Assembly (NCBI RefSeq): GCF_002895485.1 | Contig: NZ_AZRK01000002.1 | Span: 124,001-188,000 of the forward strand | Source of the DNA: Petrotoga sp. 9PWA.NaAc.5.4 | Lineage (GTDB): Bacteria; Thermotogota; Thermotogae; Petrotogales; Petrotogaceae | DNA length: 64,000 nt | Direction: 5' to 3' | Shown: positions 17,066 through 27,500 of the stretch, one piece after another | Numbering within the stretch: position 1 is the stretch's first letter | Layout: every line of letters begins with the position of its first letter | Translations under genes and position numbers: made by a program | Notes under the pieces: model-generated | The model's input: the letters and a program-made list of their open reading frames with translations, nothing else | Told to the model about the DNA's origin: nothing | The model's database searches: none

Positions 17066-18799
17066 TTAGAAATATGAATTTTCTATCAAATTTTCTTCTT
17101 TTAATCTCTTTAGATAATATTCTAATTCATATTGTACATCTTCTTTGATATTTAATTCAGATTTGGCAATATTGATAGCATCTTCTTTTGCAAAACCAAG
17201 CTCAAAAAGGTTTAAAAATTCATCAAAAAAGTCATCTAAATTGGGGACCTTGTTTTTAGACGATTTAAACCACAATATATCCTCGATTGTTTGCCATGAG
17301 TTTGAAATAGAACCTTTGTTTTTTCTTATTTTTCTTTTTTCAGTAGGAATCAAAACAAAATCAACTTTTTCTTTAAAAAAGTCAAGTAATTCTTTTTCTA
17401 CTTCAGCATATTTTGATAGTTGATTTAGTTTTGTATAGGTTATATAATTTATATAATTTGCAACTATGCTATTTTTTTCTGCAATAAATTTAAAATGATT
17501 GTTAATTATCTTACCTTCTACTTGCGCTGAAACTTCCTTTGTCATGTTGGAAAGATCGTATATTGTTTTCAGAACGGCTTTTCCTATCCATTCTATTGTT
17601 TCTTTTGAACATTTGTCTACCGTGTCTTCACTTGAATGATAGTATCTATCAGGCCAATTTGTCAAAGACACTGCTGGAATGTTCATGTTAGGATCAGAAA
17701 AGATATAGTGATCAGAACCTCCTGAGTATTTTTCTAAGGATAATCTGAAAAAATGATTTTCTAAATTTATAAAAAGTAATTCTGCTAAAAATGAAGGTAT
17801 CGACCAAGGTGATGGAGTTAAATTCAAGGTTGATCCTGTCTTAAATTGATCCTCTCCTACCATATCTAAGTTTATAACGTAAGCATTTTTGGGGACTTTT
17901 TTAGTTAGGTATGCTGCTGTACCAAACATTTCGGGTACCCATAATCCAATTATTTGCCTATCCAAAGTATCTTCAAATTTTTCTAATACTCTCATTATTT
18001 CTGCTAAAAGAGCGGAACCACTTGCATTATCGTTTGCACCGGGTTTTGGATGGCACAAGTGAGCAGTTAGCAATATTGACTGTTTATCAGTATGTTTACC
18101 CAATGTTTTTTCGATAACCTCTATATTATTTGTGCCTTCGTCGGAATCTAAGAATGCTTCTATATACGTTTCTTTTTTAGATATAGATTCTTTTAATTCT
18201 AGAAATTCATTGTATGGGAGAGCATAACCATACGCATATTTTTTCTTGAAATCTGGAAAAGAAGTGTAATTAACAGTATCTGGCAATAATTCTGGAGTTC
18301 GATCTATAGATTTTTCTTGACTTCTCATGTAATGATTTAATATACATTTAGCTCCAAACTTTTCTACAGCGTAATGATATACTATTCGAGGATTCCCTTC
18401 AGCTAAAACAGCGTTACCCTCTTCAAAGTCCTTATAATCTTCTTCATTTTCCCCGCTTCCTACATCAAAAACTTTTAATTTTTCAACTCCATTGGTTTTA
18501 TCTGATAAAAATATAGCAGAAATGGGGGTTAAATAAAGATTAGAGACTATATATTTACCATTATAATATTTCAAGAAGCCTCCTTTTAAATTCCAACTGA
18601 AAGGACTCTTCCAGCTATTATATGTTTTATCTATTGGAAAAAGAAAAAGATTAGATGATCCTACAAAATTTCTTATTGTTTTTACAGTTTGTGAATATTC
18701 TAAACTTCCTTTAGCTCTGTGAAAAGAAGATATCTTTCCTATTAATTCAATAACGTTTTTTTCTGAAAACTCATAAAATATTTCTTCTAAATTAAACAT
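17066..18799 (-). CDS. M28-like zinc aminopeptidase with DUF4910-type architecture
   Basis: Cytoplasmic metallopeptidase-like protein of 577 residues. Zinc-ligand regions of the M28 family are visible: ILLTAHLCHPKPGANDNASG (His and Asp), LWVPEMFGTAAYL (Glu), INLDMVGED, YSGGSDHYIF and DRYYHSSEDT (His). A protease-associated-like insertion lies in the N-terminal half (GNAVLAEGNPRIVYHYAVEK). The C-terminal 130 residues form a helical winged-helix-like extension. The ATG at 18799 comes right after the galT stop, with GGGTGG upstream. The longer frame starting at 18832 would overlap galT and lacks a ribosome site. Close coupling to galT suggests co-transcription, though the functional link is unclear. 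Confidence 0.85.
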   Translation of the reverse strand: MFNLEEIFYEFSEKNVIELIGKISSFHRAKGSLEYSQTVKTIRNFVGSSNLFLFPIDKTYNSWKSPFSWNLKGGFLKYYNGKYIVSNLYLTPISAIFLSDKTNGVEKLKVFDVGSGENEEDYKDFEEGNAVLAEGNPRIVYHYAVEKFGAKCILNHYMRSQEKSIDRTPELLPDTVNYTSFPDFKKKYAYGYALPYNEFLELKESISKKETYIEAFLDSDEGTNNIEVIEKTLGKHTDKQSILLTAHLCHPKPGANDNASGSALLAEIMRVLEKFEDTLDRQIIGLWVPEMFGTAAYLTKKVPKNAYVINLDMVGEDQFKTGSTLNLTPSPWSIPSFLAELLFINLENHFFRLSLEKYSGGSDHYIFSDPNMNIPAVSLTNWPDRYYHSSEDTVDKCSKETIEWIGKAVLKTIYDLSNMTKEVSAQVEGKIINNHFKFIAEKNSIVANYINYITYTKLNQLSKYAEVEKELLDFFKEKVDFVLIPTEKRKIRKNKGSISNSWQTIEDILWFKSSKNKVPNLDDFFDEFLNLFELGFAKEDAINIAKSELNIKEDVQYELEYYLKRLKEENLIENSYF

Positions 18800-18800
18800 T

Positions 18801-19841
18801 TTATTTCCACCCTTCGTTTTTAAAGTTGGCATAAAGCTTATCTTTTTCTTCGGTTAAGTCGATGCAAGCCTGTTCAGGGGATATATGATTGATATAAAAT
18901 CCCGTTCCCCATTCAAATCCTGCAATATTGGTTAACCTTGGAATTATTTCTATATGCCAATGATAATAAGCATCTAAACCCTCAATGAAGGGGGAAGTAT
19001 GTATAAACAAATTAAATGGAGGATCCCCTATTCTTCTTTCAAATTTTTCTGCTATACAGGAAAGGGTTTTAGATAATTCTTCAACTAATATAGGTTTTGT
19101 TTCTAAAGAACCAAAATCATGAGAATGTTTTGTAGGTAAAATCCAAGTTTCATATGGGAATCGGGAAGCATAAGGTTCCATTACGATAAAGTCATCTGTT
19201 TTTAGAACTATTCTTGTTTTATCTTTTAATTCTTGATTTATAATATCACAATATACACATCTTTCTCTAAAATCGTAATAAGCCTTTGAACCTTCTATTT
19301 CTGATCTTATAGTTATAGGAACTATAGGTGTAGCTATCAATTGAGAATGTGGGTGAGATAACGAAGCTCCAGCTTCTTTTCCTTTGTTTTTAAATATTTG
19401 AATGTACTTAATATTATTATCTTTTCTTATATCTTGGAATCTTTTAATGTAAGCCCAAATTATTTCTCTAATTTGATTTTCAGAAATTTTAGCCCAAGAT
19501 GCGTTGTGCTCCGGGGTTTCTATGATTACTTCATGATATCCATATCCAGATATCTGGTCGTATATGCCTAATCCTTGTTTTTTTAAACTATTATCAGGGC
19601 TTAATGCGGGGAATTTATTAGGAACCACTCTCAGCCACCAACCAGGAGAATTAGGAGGAGAAGAAGGTTCTCTAAAAGCCAAAACTTCCGGTGGGGTACT
19701 AAATTCATTTCCATAATCAAAAGGACAAAAATTGTTGTCAGGTACTTCTCGGGATTTTTTAAAGTCCATGGGTCTTTTTGATCGTTCTGAGGAAACTATA
19801 ACCCATCTTTTTGTGATGGGATCTTTTCTTAATTCAATCAT
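18801..19841 (-). CDS. galT: Galactose-1-phosphate uridylyltransferase
   Basis: Leloir-pathway enzyme of 346 residues exchanging UMP between UDP-glucose and galactose-1-phosphate. The HIT-like active site is visible in SLSHPHSQLIATPIVP (His-Pro-His), and the zinc-binding motifs as NNFCPFD and CVYCDI. EIIPRLTNIAGFEWGTGFYI near the C-terminus is also typical. No galK or galE lies nearby. It is the first gene of a unit with the M28 peptidase. An operator-like AAGCGCTTA lies about 45 nt upstream of the start and may link it to the LacI repressor at 7.9 kb, consistent with sugar-controlled expression. Confidence 0.95.
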   Translation of the reverse strand: MIELRKDPITKRWVIVSSERSKRPMDFKKSREVPDNNFCPFDYGNEFSTPPEVLAFREPSSPPNSPGWWLRVVPNKFPALSPDNSLKKQGLGIYDQISGYGYHEVIIETPEHNASWAKISENQIREIIWAYIKRFQDIRKDNNIKYIQIFKNKGKEAGASLSHPHSQLIATPIVPITIRSEIEGSKAYYDFRERCVYCDIINQELKDKTRIVLKTDDFIVMEPYASRFPYETWILPTKHSHDFGSLETKPILVEELSKTLSCIAEKFERRIGDPPFNLFIHTSPFIEGLDAYYHWHIEIIPRLTNIAGFEWGTGFYINHISPEQACIDLTEEKDKLYANFKNEGWK

Positions 19842-19852
19842 ATTTTTACCCT

Positions 19853-19886
19853 CATTTTTATTTTTTGAAAATCATCATTTCTAAAG
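19853..19886 (-). repeat. Left-end fragment of the dispersed TIR element
   Basis: Contains ATTTCTAAAG at 19877-19886 with the adjacent ATTTTTTGAAAATCATC stretch; the rest is missing. It overlaps the operator-like site before galT. Confidence 0.45.
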
Positions 19887-19894
19887 CGCTTATA
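19881..19894 (-). promoter_or_regulatory. Possible LacI-type operator before galT
   Basis: CTAAAGCGCTTATA shares the core AAGCGCTTA with the two operators at 7632 and 7909 and matches the perfect palindrome in 10 of 14 positions. It lies downstream of the putative galT promoter. Confidence 0.4.
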
Positions 19895-19924
19895 TTTAGA
19901 GACAATCGTATATATAGGTTGTCT

Positions 19925-19955
19925 ATTATATGAGATTTAGTAGTACAATTATCAA
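19925..19955 (-). promoter_or_regulatory. Putative galT promoter
   Basis: TTGATA (19955-19950), a 19-nt spacer and TATAAT (19930-19925) on the minus strand. The spacer is long. Downstream, GACAA and TTGTC form an inverted repeat at 19901-19923 that could be another operator. Confidence 0.5.
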
Positions 19956-19974
19956 TTAACTCTTTTAAGCAAAA

Positions 19975-21423
19975 TCAATTAAATTTTTTTGCTATAGCTT
20001 TTTTATATAATTCTACATAACTTTTAGCAGTTTTTTCATAAGAGAAATCAGCTTGCATGCAATTTTTAAAAATTATCTTCCATTCTTCTTCTTTCTTTTG
20101 ATTGTAGTAGGTAGCTTTTAAAATTGTGTACAATAAATCTGTTTCACTATAATCATAAAATCCAAAGCCTGTACCTTTTTTTGTTTCAGAGTCATATTCT
20201 TGCACTGTATCTACTAATCCTCCAGTATATCTTACCACAGGAATAGTGCCGTATCTCATTGCATACATCTGGCCAAGTCCACATGGTTCATACCGGGAGG
20301 GCATCAAAAAAATATCTGAACCCGCATAAATTTTTTGTGCAAGGTCAGCATCGAACTTAATGTTAATAGAAACTTTTTCTGGAAAAGAATCCTCTAAAGA
20401 AATTAAAAATCGTTCGTATTTTTTGTCTCCTGTTCCAAGCATCACGAATTGAACATCTGCAAGAAGAAAATAGTTAATTACATTTGAAATCAAGTCTAAT
20501 CCTTTTTGGTCGAACAATCTTCCAATAAAAGAAATTAGGGTAGAATATTTTTTAATTGGAAGCTCCAAATATTCTTGCAATTTTATTTTATTATTAAGTT
20601 TATCTTCATATGTACGTATTGGATAAAATATATGGGGATCTGTTTCGGGATTGTAAATGTTATAATCTATCCCATTAATTACACCGTATAAATCTTCAGA
20701 TCGTATTTTTAAAATACCTTCTAATCCATAGCCATATTCACTTGTTTGTATTTCTTTTGCATATGTGGGACTAACTGTATTTATTATGTCACTAAACATT
20801 AAGCCACCTTTTAATACATTGATTTTTCCATAGAACTCCAAAGCATCGATATTAAAAAGATAGCCAGGTAAACCTGCCTGAAATATAAATTCTGGTGCAA
20901 ATACTCCTTGATATCCAATATTGTGTATGGTCAAAAGAGTTGATAGCTTACCAAGTGCTTTATCTTCAAAATAATTTGTTTTCAAGTAAACGGGAATAAG
21001 TGAAGTATGCCAATCATTAATATGAACGATATTTGTATCAGGTTCAATTTCTTTTATGGTTTTCAAAGCAATGTCGCTAAAATAAGAGGTTTTTAAAAAA
21101 ATATTTTCTTCTTCGTATACATTTTCTGAATCAAATAAACCTTCTGTCTTTAGAAAATAGATTTTAACGTCGGAATCAGGTAAAAAACTCTTATATATAG
21201 AAAAAGGAGCTTTATATTTATGTGAATCAGGAACTAAATCTTTTTTTACAATTTCGAATTTTGAAGTATCGAAATTGTCCTCTATATTTTTGTGAAAAGG
21301 CATTATTACATAGCATTCTTCACCCAATTTTTTTAAATATTTTGGTAGAGCTCCAGCAACGTCTGCTAAGCCTCCAACCTTTACGAAGGGAGAAACTTCA
21401 AAAGATACAAATGAAATTTTCAA
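19975..21423 (-). CDS. glgA: Glycogen (starch) synthase
   Basis: ADP-glucose-dependent alpha-1,4-glucan synthase of family GT5, 482 residues. The N-terminal KVGGLADVAGALPK binds the nucleotide sugar, HINDWHTSLIPVYLK and LLTIHNIGYQGVF are conserved in the first Rossmann domain, and MPSRYEPCGLGQMYAMRYG followed by GGLVDTV forms the C-terminal active site. Its start overlaps the stop of the CBS-ACT gene by 4 bp, so the two are co-translated. It probably links sugar intake in this region to glycogen storage. Confidence 0.96.
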   Translation of the reverse strand: MKISFVSFEVSPFVKVGGLADVAGALPKYLKKLGEECYVIMPFHKNIEDNFDTSKFEIVKKDLVPDSHKYKAPFSIYKSFLPDSDVKIYFLKTEGLFDSENVYEEENIFLKTSYFSDIALKTIKEIEPDTNIVHINDWHTSLIPVYLKTNYFEDKALGKLSTLLTIHNIGYQGVFAPEFIFQAGLPGYLFNIDALEFYGKINVLKGGLMFSDIINTVSPTYAKEIQTSEYGYGLEGILKIRSEDLYGVINGIDYNIYNPETDPHIFYPIRTYEDKLNNKIKLQEYLELPIKKYSTLISFIGRLFDQKGLDLISNVINYFLLADVQFVMLGTGDKKYERFLISLEDSFPEKVSINIKFDADLAQKIYAGSDIFLMPSRYEPCGLGQMYAMRYGTIPVVRYTGGLVDTVQEYDSETKKGTGFGFYDYSETDLLYTILKATYYNQKKEEEWKIIFKNCMQADFSYEKTAKSYVELYKKAIAKKFN

Positions 21424-22040
21424 TTTTCTTGACCTCCTTTCTCTTCATATACACCTTCATACTCAATATTTTGTTCGTCCAATATATCTGAAACATAGTT
21501 AATATCTGTTATACCTAATTTTAAGCTGACCATTCTTTTATCTTTACTTATTTTTGCGGTCATTAGGGATAAAACATTGATTTTCTTCAAGGCAAACACA
21601 TTGAGTACTTTGTTCAATTCTCCTGGTGAATCGCTTATGATAATAATTGCTCTTGTACCTGATTCATCCATAGCAGAGATAGTTTTAAAAGCTTTCAACA
21701 CTTGAAAGAATCCAAAAATGCCAACAGGATAAAGTTCTATATCAACAACGGGTACTACTTTTATTTTGCTATCCATCATTAAAAGTAAGGCATCTTCTAA
21801 AAGGTCATCATCAAATAGAAAATTATCAGTAGGATCTAAAACTTCCAAAAGAGATTTAGATGGATCCATTGTATCAAGTATGGGCAAATCCCCTTGAGTA
21901 AGTAAATTATAAAGAGTACCGTCTCTTCGTATTATAATTAAATTTTCACTACCTTGTTTTAACTTTGCTATAGCTTTTTCTACTTTTTCATTGTAGTCTA
22001 TAGTATCAAAGTGAGTATCCTGCCAAATCTTTACGTACAT
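21420..22040 (-). CDS. CBS-pair and ACT domain protein (AcuB-like)
   Basis: Cytoplasmic sensor-like protein of 206 residues. Residues 1-120 form two CBS repeats (ENLIIIRRDGTLYNLLTQGD and SKIKVVPVVDIELYPVGIFG), which usually bind adenine nucleotides. Residues 130-195 form an ACT domain (TRAIIIISDSPGELNKVLNV), which usually binds amino acids. The arrangement is that of AcuB-like proteins. Overlap with glgA suggests a role tied to energy state or to glycogen synthesis, but this is inference from position only. Confidence 0.88.
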   Translation of the reverse strand: MYVKIWQDTHFDTIDYNEKVEKAIAKLKQGSENLIIIRRDGTLYNLLTQGDLPILDTMDPSKSLLEVLDPTDNFLFDDDLLEDALLLMMDSKIKVVPVVDIELYPVGIFGFFQVLKAFKTISAMDESGTRAIIIISDSPGELNKVLNVFALKKINVLSLMTAKISKDKRMVSLKLGITDINYVSDILDEQNIEYEGVYEEKGGQEN

Positions 22041-22082
22041 CTTATAACCCCCAATATGTGTATGAGAATAGAAAAATAAATA

Positions 22083-23306
22083 TTATAACTTTGACATTAA
22101 ATAAGCAAAAACATTTGTGTCATTTATCAGATTAGCTATTTTTACATATTCATTAGGTTGATGAGCTGTTCCATCTATAGTTGACCAAACAACGGCGGGA
22201 AAACCCGCTGCTCTAACTATAGCTGCACACGTTCCACCACCAATTCCCCCAACTTTCACATCAATTCTTCTAAGTTCTTGAATAGACTCTATCAATTTAT
22301 TTACTGCTGGGTGATCTTTTGGAGTAGGTTTAGTAGCTTTCTCAAAATGTTCTGCCTCTATTTTAATTTTCACATTCCATTTTTTTTCATATTCTTTGGA
22401 AAGGGTTCTTAAATTCTCGATGATTTCTTCTACATCATAGTTAGGTAAAATTCTTCCATCAAAGTATACAACATCCGTTCCAGGGATTGTATTTATATTT
22501 TCAACGTTAGTTATTTTTTTGGTAGGTTCAAAAGAAGAGTAAGGGAAGTTAAATAAATCGTCCTTCAAATTATAATTTTCATGAACATACTTATCAGCTG
22601 CCAAAGCAAAATCCATTCCTGCTCTATGAGCGTTTATCGAAATATCTGGCATTGAAGCATGTCCTTGTTTGCCAAAGGTGGTAATCTTTAACCAAATAAT
22701 TGATTTTTCTGCAATTTCAATAAAACTTCCGTCGCTTTCTCCCGCATCGGGAACATAGAACCAATCTCCTTCTTTGAATAAACCTTGCTTCAACAAATAT
22801 TTTATTCCGTATTCAGATCCCGTTTCTTCATCTGATACTAACGCTATAGCTATGTTATCTTTTGGTTTAATTTTTAAATCCATCAAGCTTTTAATGGCAA
22901 ATATAGTTGAAATTAAAGAAGCTCCGTTATCTTCGCTACCTCTACCATAAATTTTTCCGTCTTTTTCGACAGGTTCAAACGGATCTGTTTCCCATAAACT
23001 TATATCTCCTGCTGGGACTTTATCCATGTGAGTGATAAACCAAATTGTTCTTTTCGGTTCACTGCCTTTGTATATGCAAACAATATTTGGCCTATAACCT
23101 TCTTCAACGGCATCATCAGGTGCGTCATATCTTTTAATTTCATCAAATCTCCAAGTTTTCATTAGTGATTCTAACCACTCAGCGGCTTCTTTTTCACCAG
23201 GGCCCCCAGCTCGCGGATTAACCGAATTAATTGATATGAACTTCTTAGAACTTTCTATTATCTCATTTTTTAAGTCTTCTATTCTTCTTAATATAGATTC
23301 TTTCAT
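22083..23306 (-). CDS. M20-family metallopeptidase
   Basis: Zinc-dependent amidohydrolase or peptidase of 407 residues, of the ArgE/DapE/PepV group. The metal-binding and catalytic segments are visible: IWFITHMDKVPAGD (His and catalytic Asp), GRGSEDNGASLIS (bridging Asp), VSDEETGSEYGI (catalytic Glu plus ligand Glu), YVPDAGESDG and the C-terminal DGTAHQPNEYV (His). The dimerisation domain (TTFGKQGHASMPDISINAHR) lies between. The ATG at 23306 follows AAGGAGG. A dispersed-repeat copy ends 34 nt upstream of the start. It may cleave dipeptides or N-acyl amino acids; the exact substrate is unknown. Confidence 0.92.
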   Translation of the reverse strand: MKESILRRIEDLKNEIIESSKKFISINSVNPRAGGPGEKEAAEWLESLMKTWRFDEIKRYDAPDDAVEEGYRPNIVCIYKGSEPKRTIWFITHMDKVPAGDISLWETDPFEPVEKDGKIYGRGSEDNGASLISTIFAIKSLMDLKIKPKDNIAIALVSDEETGSEYGIKYLLKQGLFKEGDWFYVPDAGESDGSFIEIAEKSIIWLKITTFGKQGHASMPDISINAHRAGMDFALAADKYVHENYNLKDDLFNFPYSSFEPTKKITNVENINTIPGTDVVYFDGRILPNYDVEEIIENLRTLSKEYEKKWNVKIKIEAEHFEKATKPTPKDHPAVNKLIESIQELRRIDVKVGGIGGGTCAAIVRAAGFPAVVWSTIDGTAHQPNEYVKIANLINDTNVFAYLMSKL

Positions 23307-23340
23307 ATAAAATTCCTCCTTGATTAACTAATTTTTACTC

Positions 23341-23482
23341 ACTTTAGAAATCCCAAAATTCTCCCACTAATCCTTAATTTCTGTATTTCTTTGCTACGTG
23401 TAGCGAAAGAGGGGGGAGGGTTCCGCCCTGGACCCGTTATAAATTCAAATGCTTATTTTTCAAAAATCTTTAATTCTAAAGC
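23341..23482 (-). repeat. Copy of the dispersed TIR element before the M20 gene
   Basis: 142 bp in minus orientation. The right end ACTTTAGAAAT at 23341-23351 is perfect and the left end near 23472-23482 is degenerate. The GC hairpin and a palindrome GCTACGTGTAGC (23393-23404) are present. The latter differs from GGTACAAGTACC of other copies by a compensated base pair. Confidence 0.85.
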
Positions 23483-23496
23483 TCCTATAACTAATT

Positions 23497-23514
23497 TTTA
23501 CTCACTTAGAAATC
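23497..23514 (-). repeat. Extra right end of the dispersed element
   Basis: On the minus strand GGATTTCTAAGTGAGTAAAAA directly follows the corA stop, a second right-end copy upstream of the full element. It indicates nesting or tandem growth. Confidence 0.5.
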
Positions 23515-24573
23515 CTAAAACCATTTATTCCTTTTAAATAGAATGATCATTATTATAGCAATAGTTGCCATAACTCCCAAAACTATGAAATATCCATATT
23601 TAAAGGTTAATTCAGGCATGTAAGTAAAATTCATTCCATATATTCCCGCAATGAATGAAAGCGGAATAAAAATGGTTGAAATGATCGTCAATATTCTCAT
23701 TATTTCGTTTAATCGATTGTTTACTATTGAAAGATAAATGTCAGTCATATTAGATAAACTTTCTCTCATGGAATCAAGTGATTCATTTATTCTTATCGTA
23801 TGATCGTATAAATCCAAAAAATAGATCTGATTTGTTTCGTTTATAAAACCTTTTTCTTTTCGTTGAAATTGAAAAATAAGGTCTTTCATTGGAATTATAT
23901 ACCTTCTAAAGTTAAGTATATCTTTTTTTAATTGTTTTAGTTTAACAAAAAGATCCTCTGTCACGTCTTCAGGAATTTTTTCATCTACCTCTTCAATATC
24001 TATGGAAAAATAATTTAGCTTTGAAAAATAACTATCCACAACTATGTCTAATAAAGAAAAAACTAAGTATCCAATATCCTTATTTCTTATATTGCCTGCA
24101 TTTGATTTTAAATTGTTCTTAAGTAGAGAAACGATATAGTTTTCTTCTTCAAAAAATGTTATCAAAATATTATCTCTCACAACAATACTTAATTGCTTTA
24201 ATCCTTCATCTTCTTTCTTCAATCCTGATAATATTTTTATAACGATATATATATAATTTTCATAAAACTCTGTCTTTGTTCTTTGGTTAATATTAACTAT
24301 ATCTTCAAGGGTTAATTTATGAATACCAAAAATCGTTCCTATTTCTTGGAGTTTCTGAGAATCTGAAATATGAAGAAAGTTTATCCAATGAATTCTATCT
24401 TGTTCGAGATTTTTCAATGATTCAGCATCAACATTTTCACTTTCTTTGTAAAGTGATTGATTATAGGAAACCACATTTATAATAGCTTTAGTAGGTTTCA
24501 ATTCACCTGTATATATTAACTCTCCGGGTGCTTTTCCAAGTTTACTTCTAATTTTTTGTGTGTTGTTTCTCAT
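23515..24573 (-). CDS. corA: CorA-family magnesium/cobalt transporter
   Basis: Divalent-cation channel of 352 residues with a large cytoplasmic domain and two C-terminal membrane helices. The selectivity loop YGMNFTYMPE follows the first helix (IISTIFIPLSFIAGI), and the second helix reads GYFIVLGVMATIAIIMII. A basic tail (LFKRNKWF) is at the end. Its ATG overlaps the stop of the upstream addA-like gene by 4 bp, which indicates coupling in one transcript, an unusual pairing with no clear functional reason. Confidence 0.95.
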   Translation of the reverse strand: MRNNTQKIRSKLGKAPGELIYTGELKPTKAIINVVSYNQSLYKESENVDAESLKNLEQDRIHWINFLHISDSQKLQEIGTIFGIHKLTLEDIVNINQRTKTEFYENYIYIVIKILSGLKKEDEGLKQLSIVVRDNILITFFEEENYIVSLLKNNLKSNAGNIRNKDIGYLVFSLLDIVVDSYFSKLNYFSIDIEEVDEKIPEDVTEDLFVKLKQLKKDILNFRRYIIPMKDLIFQFQRKEKGFINETNQIYFLDLYDHTIRINESLDSMRESLSNMTDIYLSIVNNRLNEIMRILTIISTIFIPLSFIAGIYGMNFTYMPELTFKYGYFIVLGVMATIAIIMIILFKRNKWF

Positions 24574-27500
24574 TTTTGATGTCCTTCTTTCAATTGATTG
24601 GTTATTCTTATTATTAATTCTTTTTCAAAATCTGGTTCATATTCAATCTTTATGGGCTCTTTCAAAGTTTTTATACTCAATATGTATCCAGCTTTAGGGA
24701 TACCAAAATCAGATAATAAGTATAAATAAAACAAAATTTGAAATTTATAATCATTTATCTTTTTTTTATCTTTTAAATCAGAGTACTTGTAATCTAGTAT
24801 CTCTATTTCATTATTTTTAATTATTACTTTATCGGGTATGCCAAAAAGCATATAATTTTTACCTTCGAAATAAAAACATTTCATTAACCGCCATTCGTTC
24901 TTTATTATTGTATTTGCATTTCGAGTAAAAGCCTTTTTCACTATCTCTATTTGATCAAATCCTTTGGGTAATTCACCATTTTCAGTCATATTTCTAATTT
25001 GGCTTAAGTTCTGAGCACTTTGGAGTTTATCATGTAGTTCGGATCCCTTAAATAAACGTTCTTCATCTGAGAAGATATTCTTTGGTTCAGAGAATAACGT
25101 TTTGACTTCATTTGTATTTTCTATATCTTCAATTAACTTCGCTTCAGAGGGTTTTAATTCATTTATCAGATAAGTAGGAGCTATGTATTTTTTATAGGAA
25201 AGATAATTAAAATCTTCAAAGTTTTGTGTGGGGATTTCTTTAAAAGTGTTCTCGTTAAAATAACTTTTTTCAAGACTTTTTTCTTTAATATCTCTGAAGT
25301 TGATTATATCTATTTCTGAATCTAAAGCATTTAAAAAAAGGTCCGTCATAGAAGAAGCCCTGCTATTTTTCAATAAAATGGGGATCAATAAATCTTTTGC
25401 TCTGGTAATTCCAACGTAAGCGATTCTATGGGTTTCTGTTCTTTCCAAAAAATCGTTATTTCTAAACCATTTAAATAACCAATTATCTGTGTTTTCTAAA
25501 GTATCTTTGAAAATGTTTTTCAAAATATAGTATCTGTTACCTTCAGTATCCGGTAAAGAAAATTCTATATAAGGCTTTTTAATTTTTTTTTCTAAAGAAT
25601 CATGTAATCCAATTAAAAAGACTATAGGAAATTCCAAACCTTTAGACTTATGAATGGTCATTACTTTGACACTGTTAGAAGTTTCGTCTTCTAAAGAAGC
25701 TTCTTCTTCTGAGATAACAGAAGCCTTTTTTAAAAATCTTATTAATTCAGAAAAAGAATTAGCTATTCTATTGTATTCTTCAGCTTGATTTATAAGTTTT
25801 CTGACATTTGATATTGAACTTTCAGGTTCATTAGTTAGAGAAAGTTTTAGAAAATAATTATTTTCATTTATAATACCTTTAAAAATTGTTGAAGGAGGTA
25901 GATAGTACTTAAGGTCAGAATATTTTTTAATTACTTCGTAGCTATTTACTATATCCTTAGAGTAATTTTCTTTTATTTTTTCAAAAGTTTCAAATAAACT
26001 ACCGCTTCGATTTTTTATTAATTTTGATAAATCTTGCAAACTCAAACCTACCAACGCAGACATCATATATTTTACGAATTCATAGTCGTTATATGGGTTT
26101 TGAACACAGCTCATGGCTGCAAATATAGCTTGAATTTCTGGTTTATTATAAAAGGATTTACTACCTACAATGTAAAATGGAATTGCATATTTAGATAAAA
26201 TTTTTCTGAGTGGTTCTTCTATATTTTTCATATCTCGAGTAAGAATAGCGATATCTTTTGGTTCGATTTTCCTTCTTTCGTATGTAGCTTTTCCATCTTT
26301 GCGTATTCTAAAATCATGTTCTTGACCTAATAATCTTGTTATTGCTTTAGCTACTACTTCCGTTTCAATATTTATGCGTTCCTCTGCATTTCCTAAATGT
26401 AACTCTTCGTCATCTTCTACCAAGATAAATTTAACCCTTTTTTTATCGTTATCAGTCAGAGAGGGGATTTTTTCATCTTGCATAGGAGCTAACTCTGCTT
26501 CAGATATATCCTCTTCTTTAAAAGAAAGGTTGTCTAATAAAATGGGCTCAATTTCTTCAATTTGTATATTCTCTTTTTTGAAGAGCACTTCTTTTGATAA
26601 AAAGTTTGAAAAATCCACTATTTCTCTGTGAGACCTTCTGTTTGTTTTCAATTCTCCTACAGCTACTTCTTCGCTTGAATTTTCTATTTGGGTTAAAGTT
26701 TTTGAAAAAACCGAAACATCTGCTCCTCTAAATCTATATATGGATTGTTTCCTATCTCCTACATAAAAAAAGTAATTATTAGAAGTATGAAGTTTATCAA
26801 AAATCTCTTTTTGTAAATAATTTGTATCTTGAAATTCGTCTACTATGATATACTTAAATTTATTTTGATATTTTTTGAGTATAGTATCATCGTTTAATAT
26901 CTCAAGAACCTTTTCCAGAACACCTTTAAAATCATACATAAAAAGATCGATAGTCAATCCTATATAAAACTCTGAAGCTATAAGTGATACTATCTTAATA
27001 AACCATAAAAAATTAGCATAAATAGCAGAAAGATTTTCATCGGCTAATTCAATTTCATCTGCTATTTTTGCTCTCGACATTTCCAGTCTCCAATTACGAA
27101 CGATTATGCTTAACATTTCTCTTATTTCATCTATACTTTTTTCTTTTAGAATCTTTTTAAAAGTATCTTTAAATCTTTCCTTATCTTTTAATAACTCTTT
27201 GATGTAGTTTTCAATATTCTCATTTCTTTTTTTTGAAACAAGATTGATCCAATCAATCTCTTGATCCTGATACAGTTCTAAAGCCACTCTTACAGAAGAG
27301 TTAACCGATCTCTCAATTTCTCTATCCCTTTGAAAATCGCTAATGATAGAAAAATTAGGATCTACACCAATAGAGACATTGTTTTCTCTTATTATACGGG
27401 AGCAAAAACTATCTATGGTTTTTATCCACGATCTTGACATATTTATTTTTATTTCATTCCAATATTTATACCATTCCAAGGCAGTATAATTAGAAGGGAC

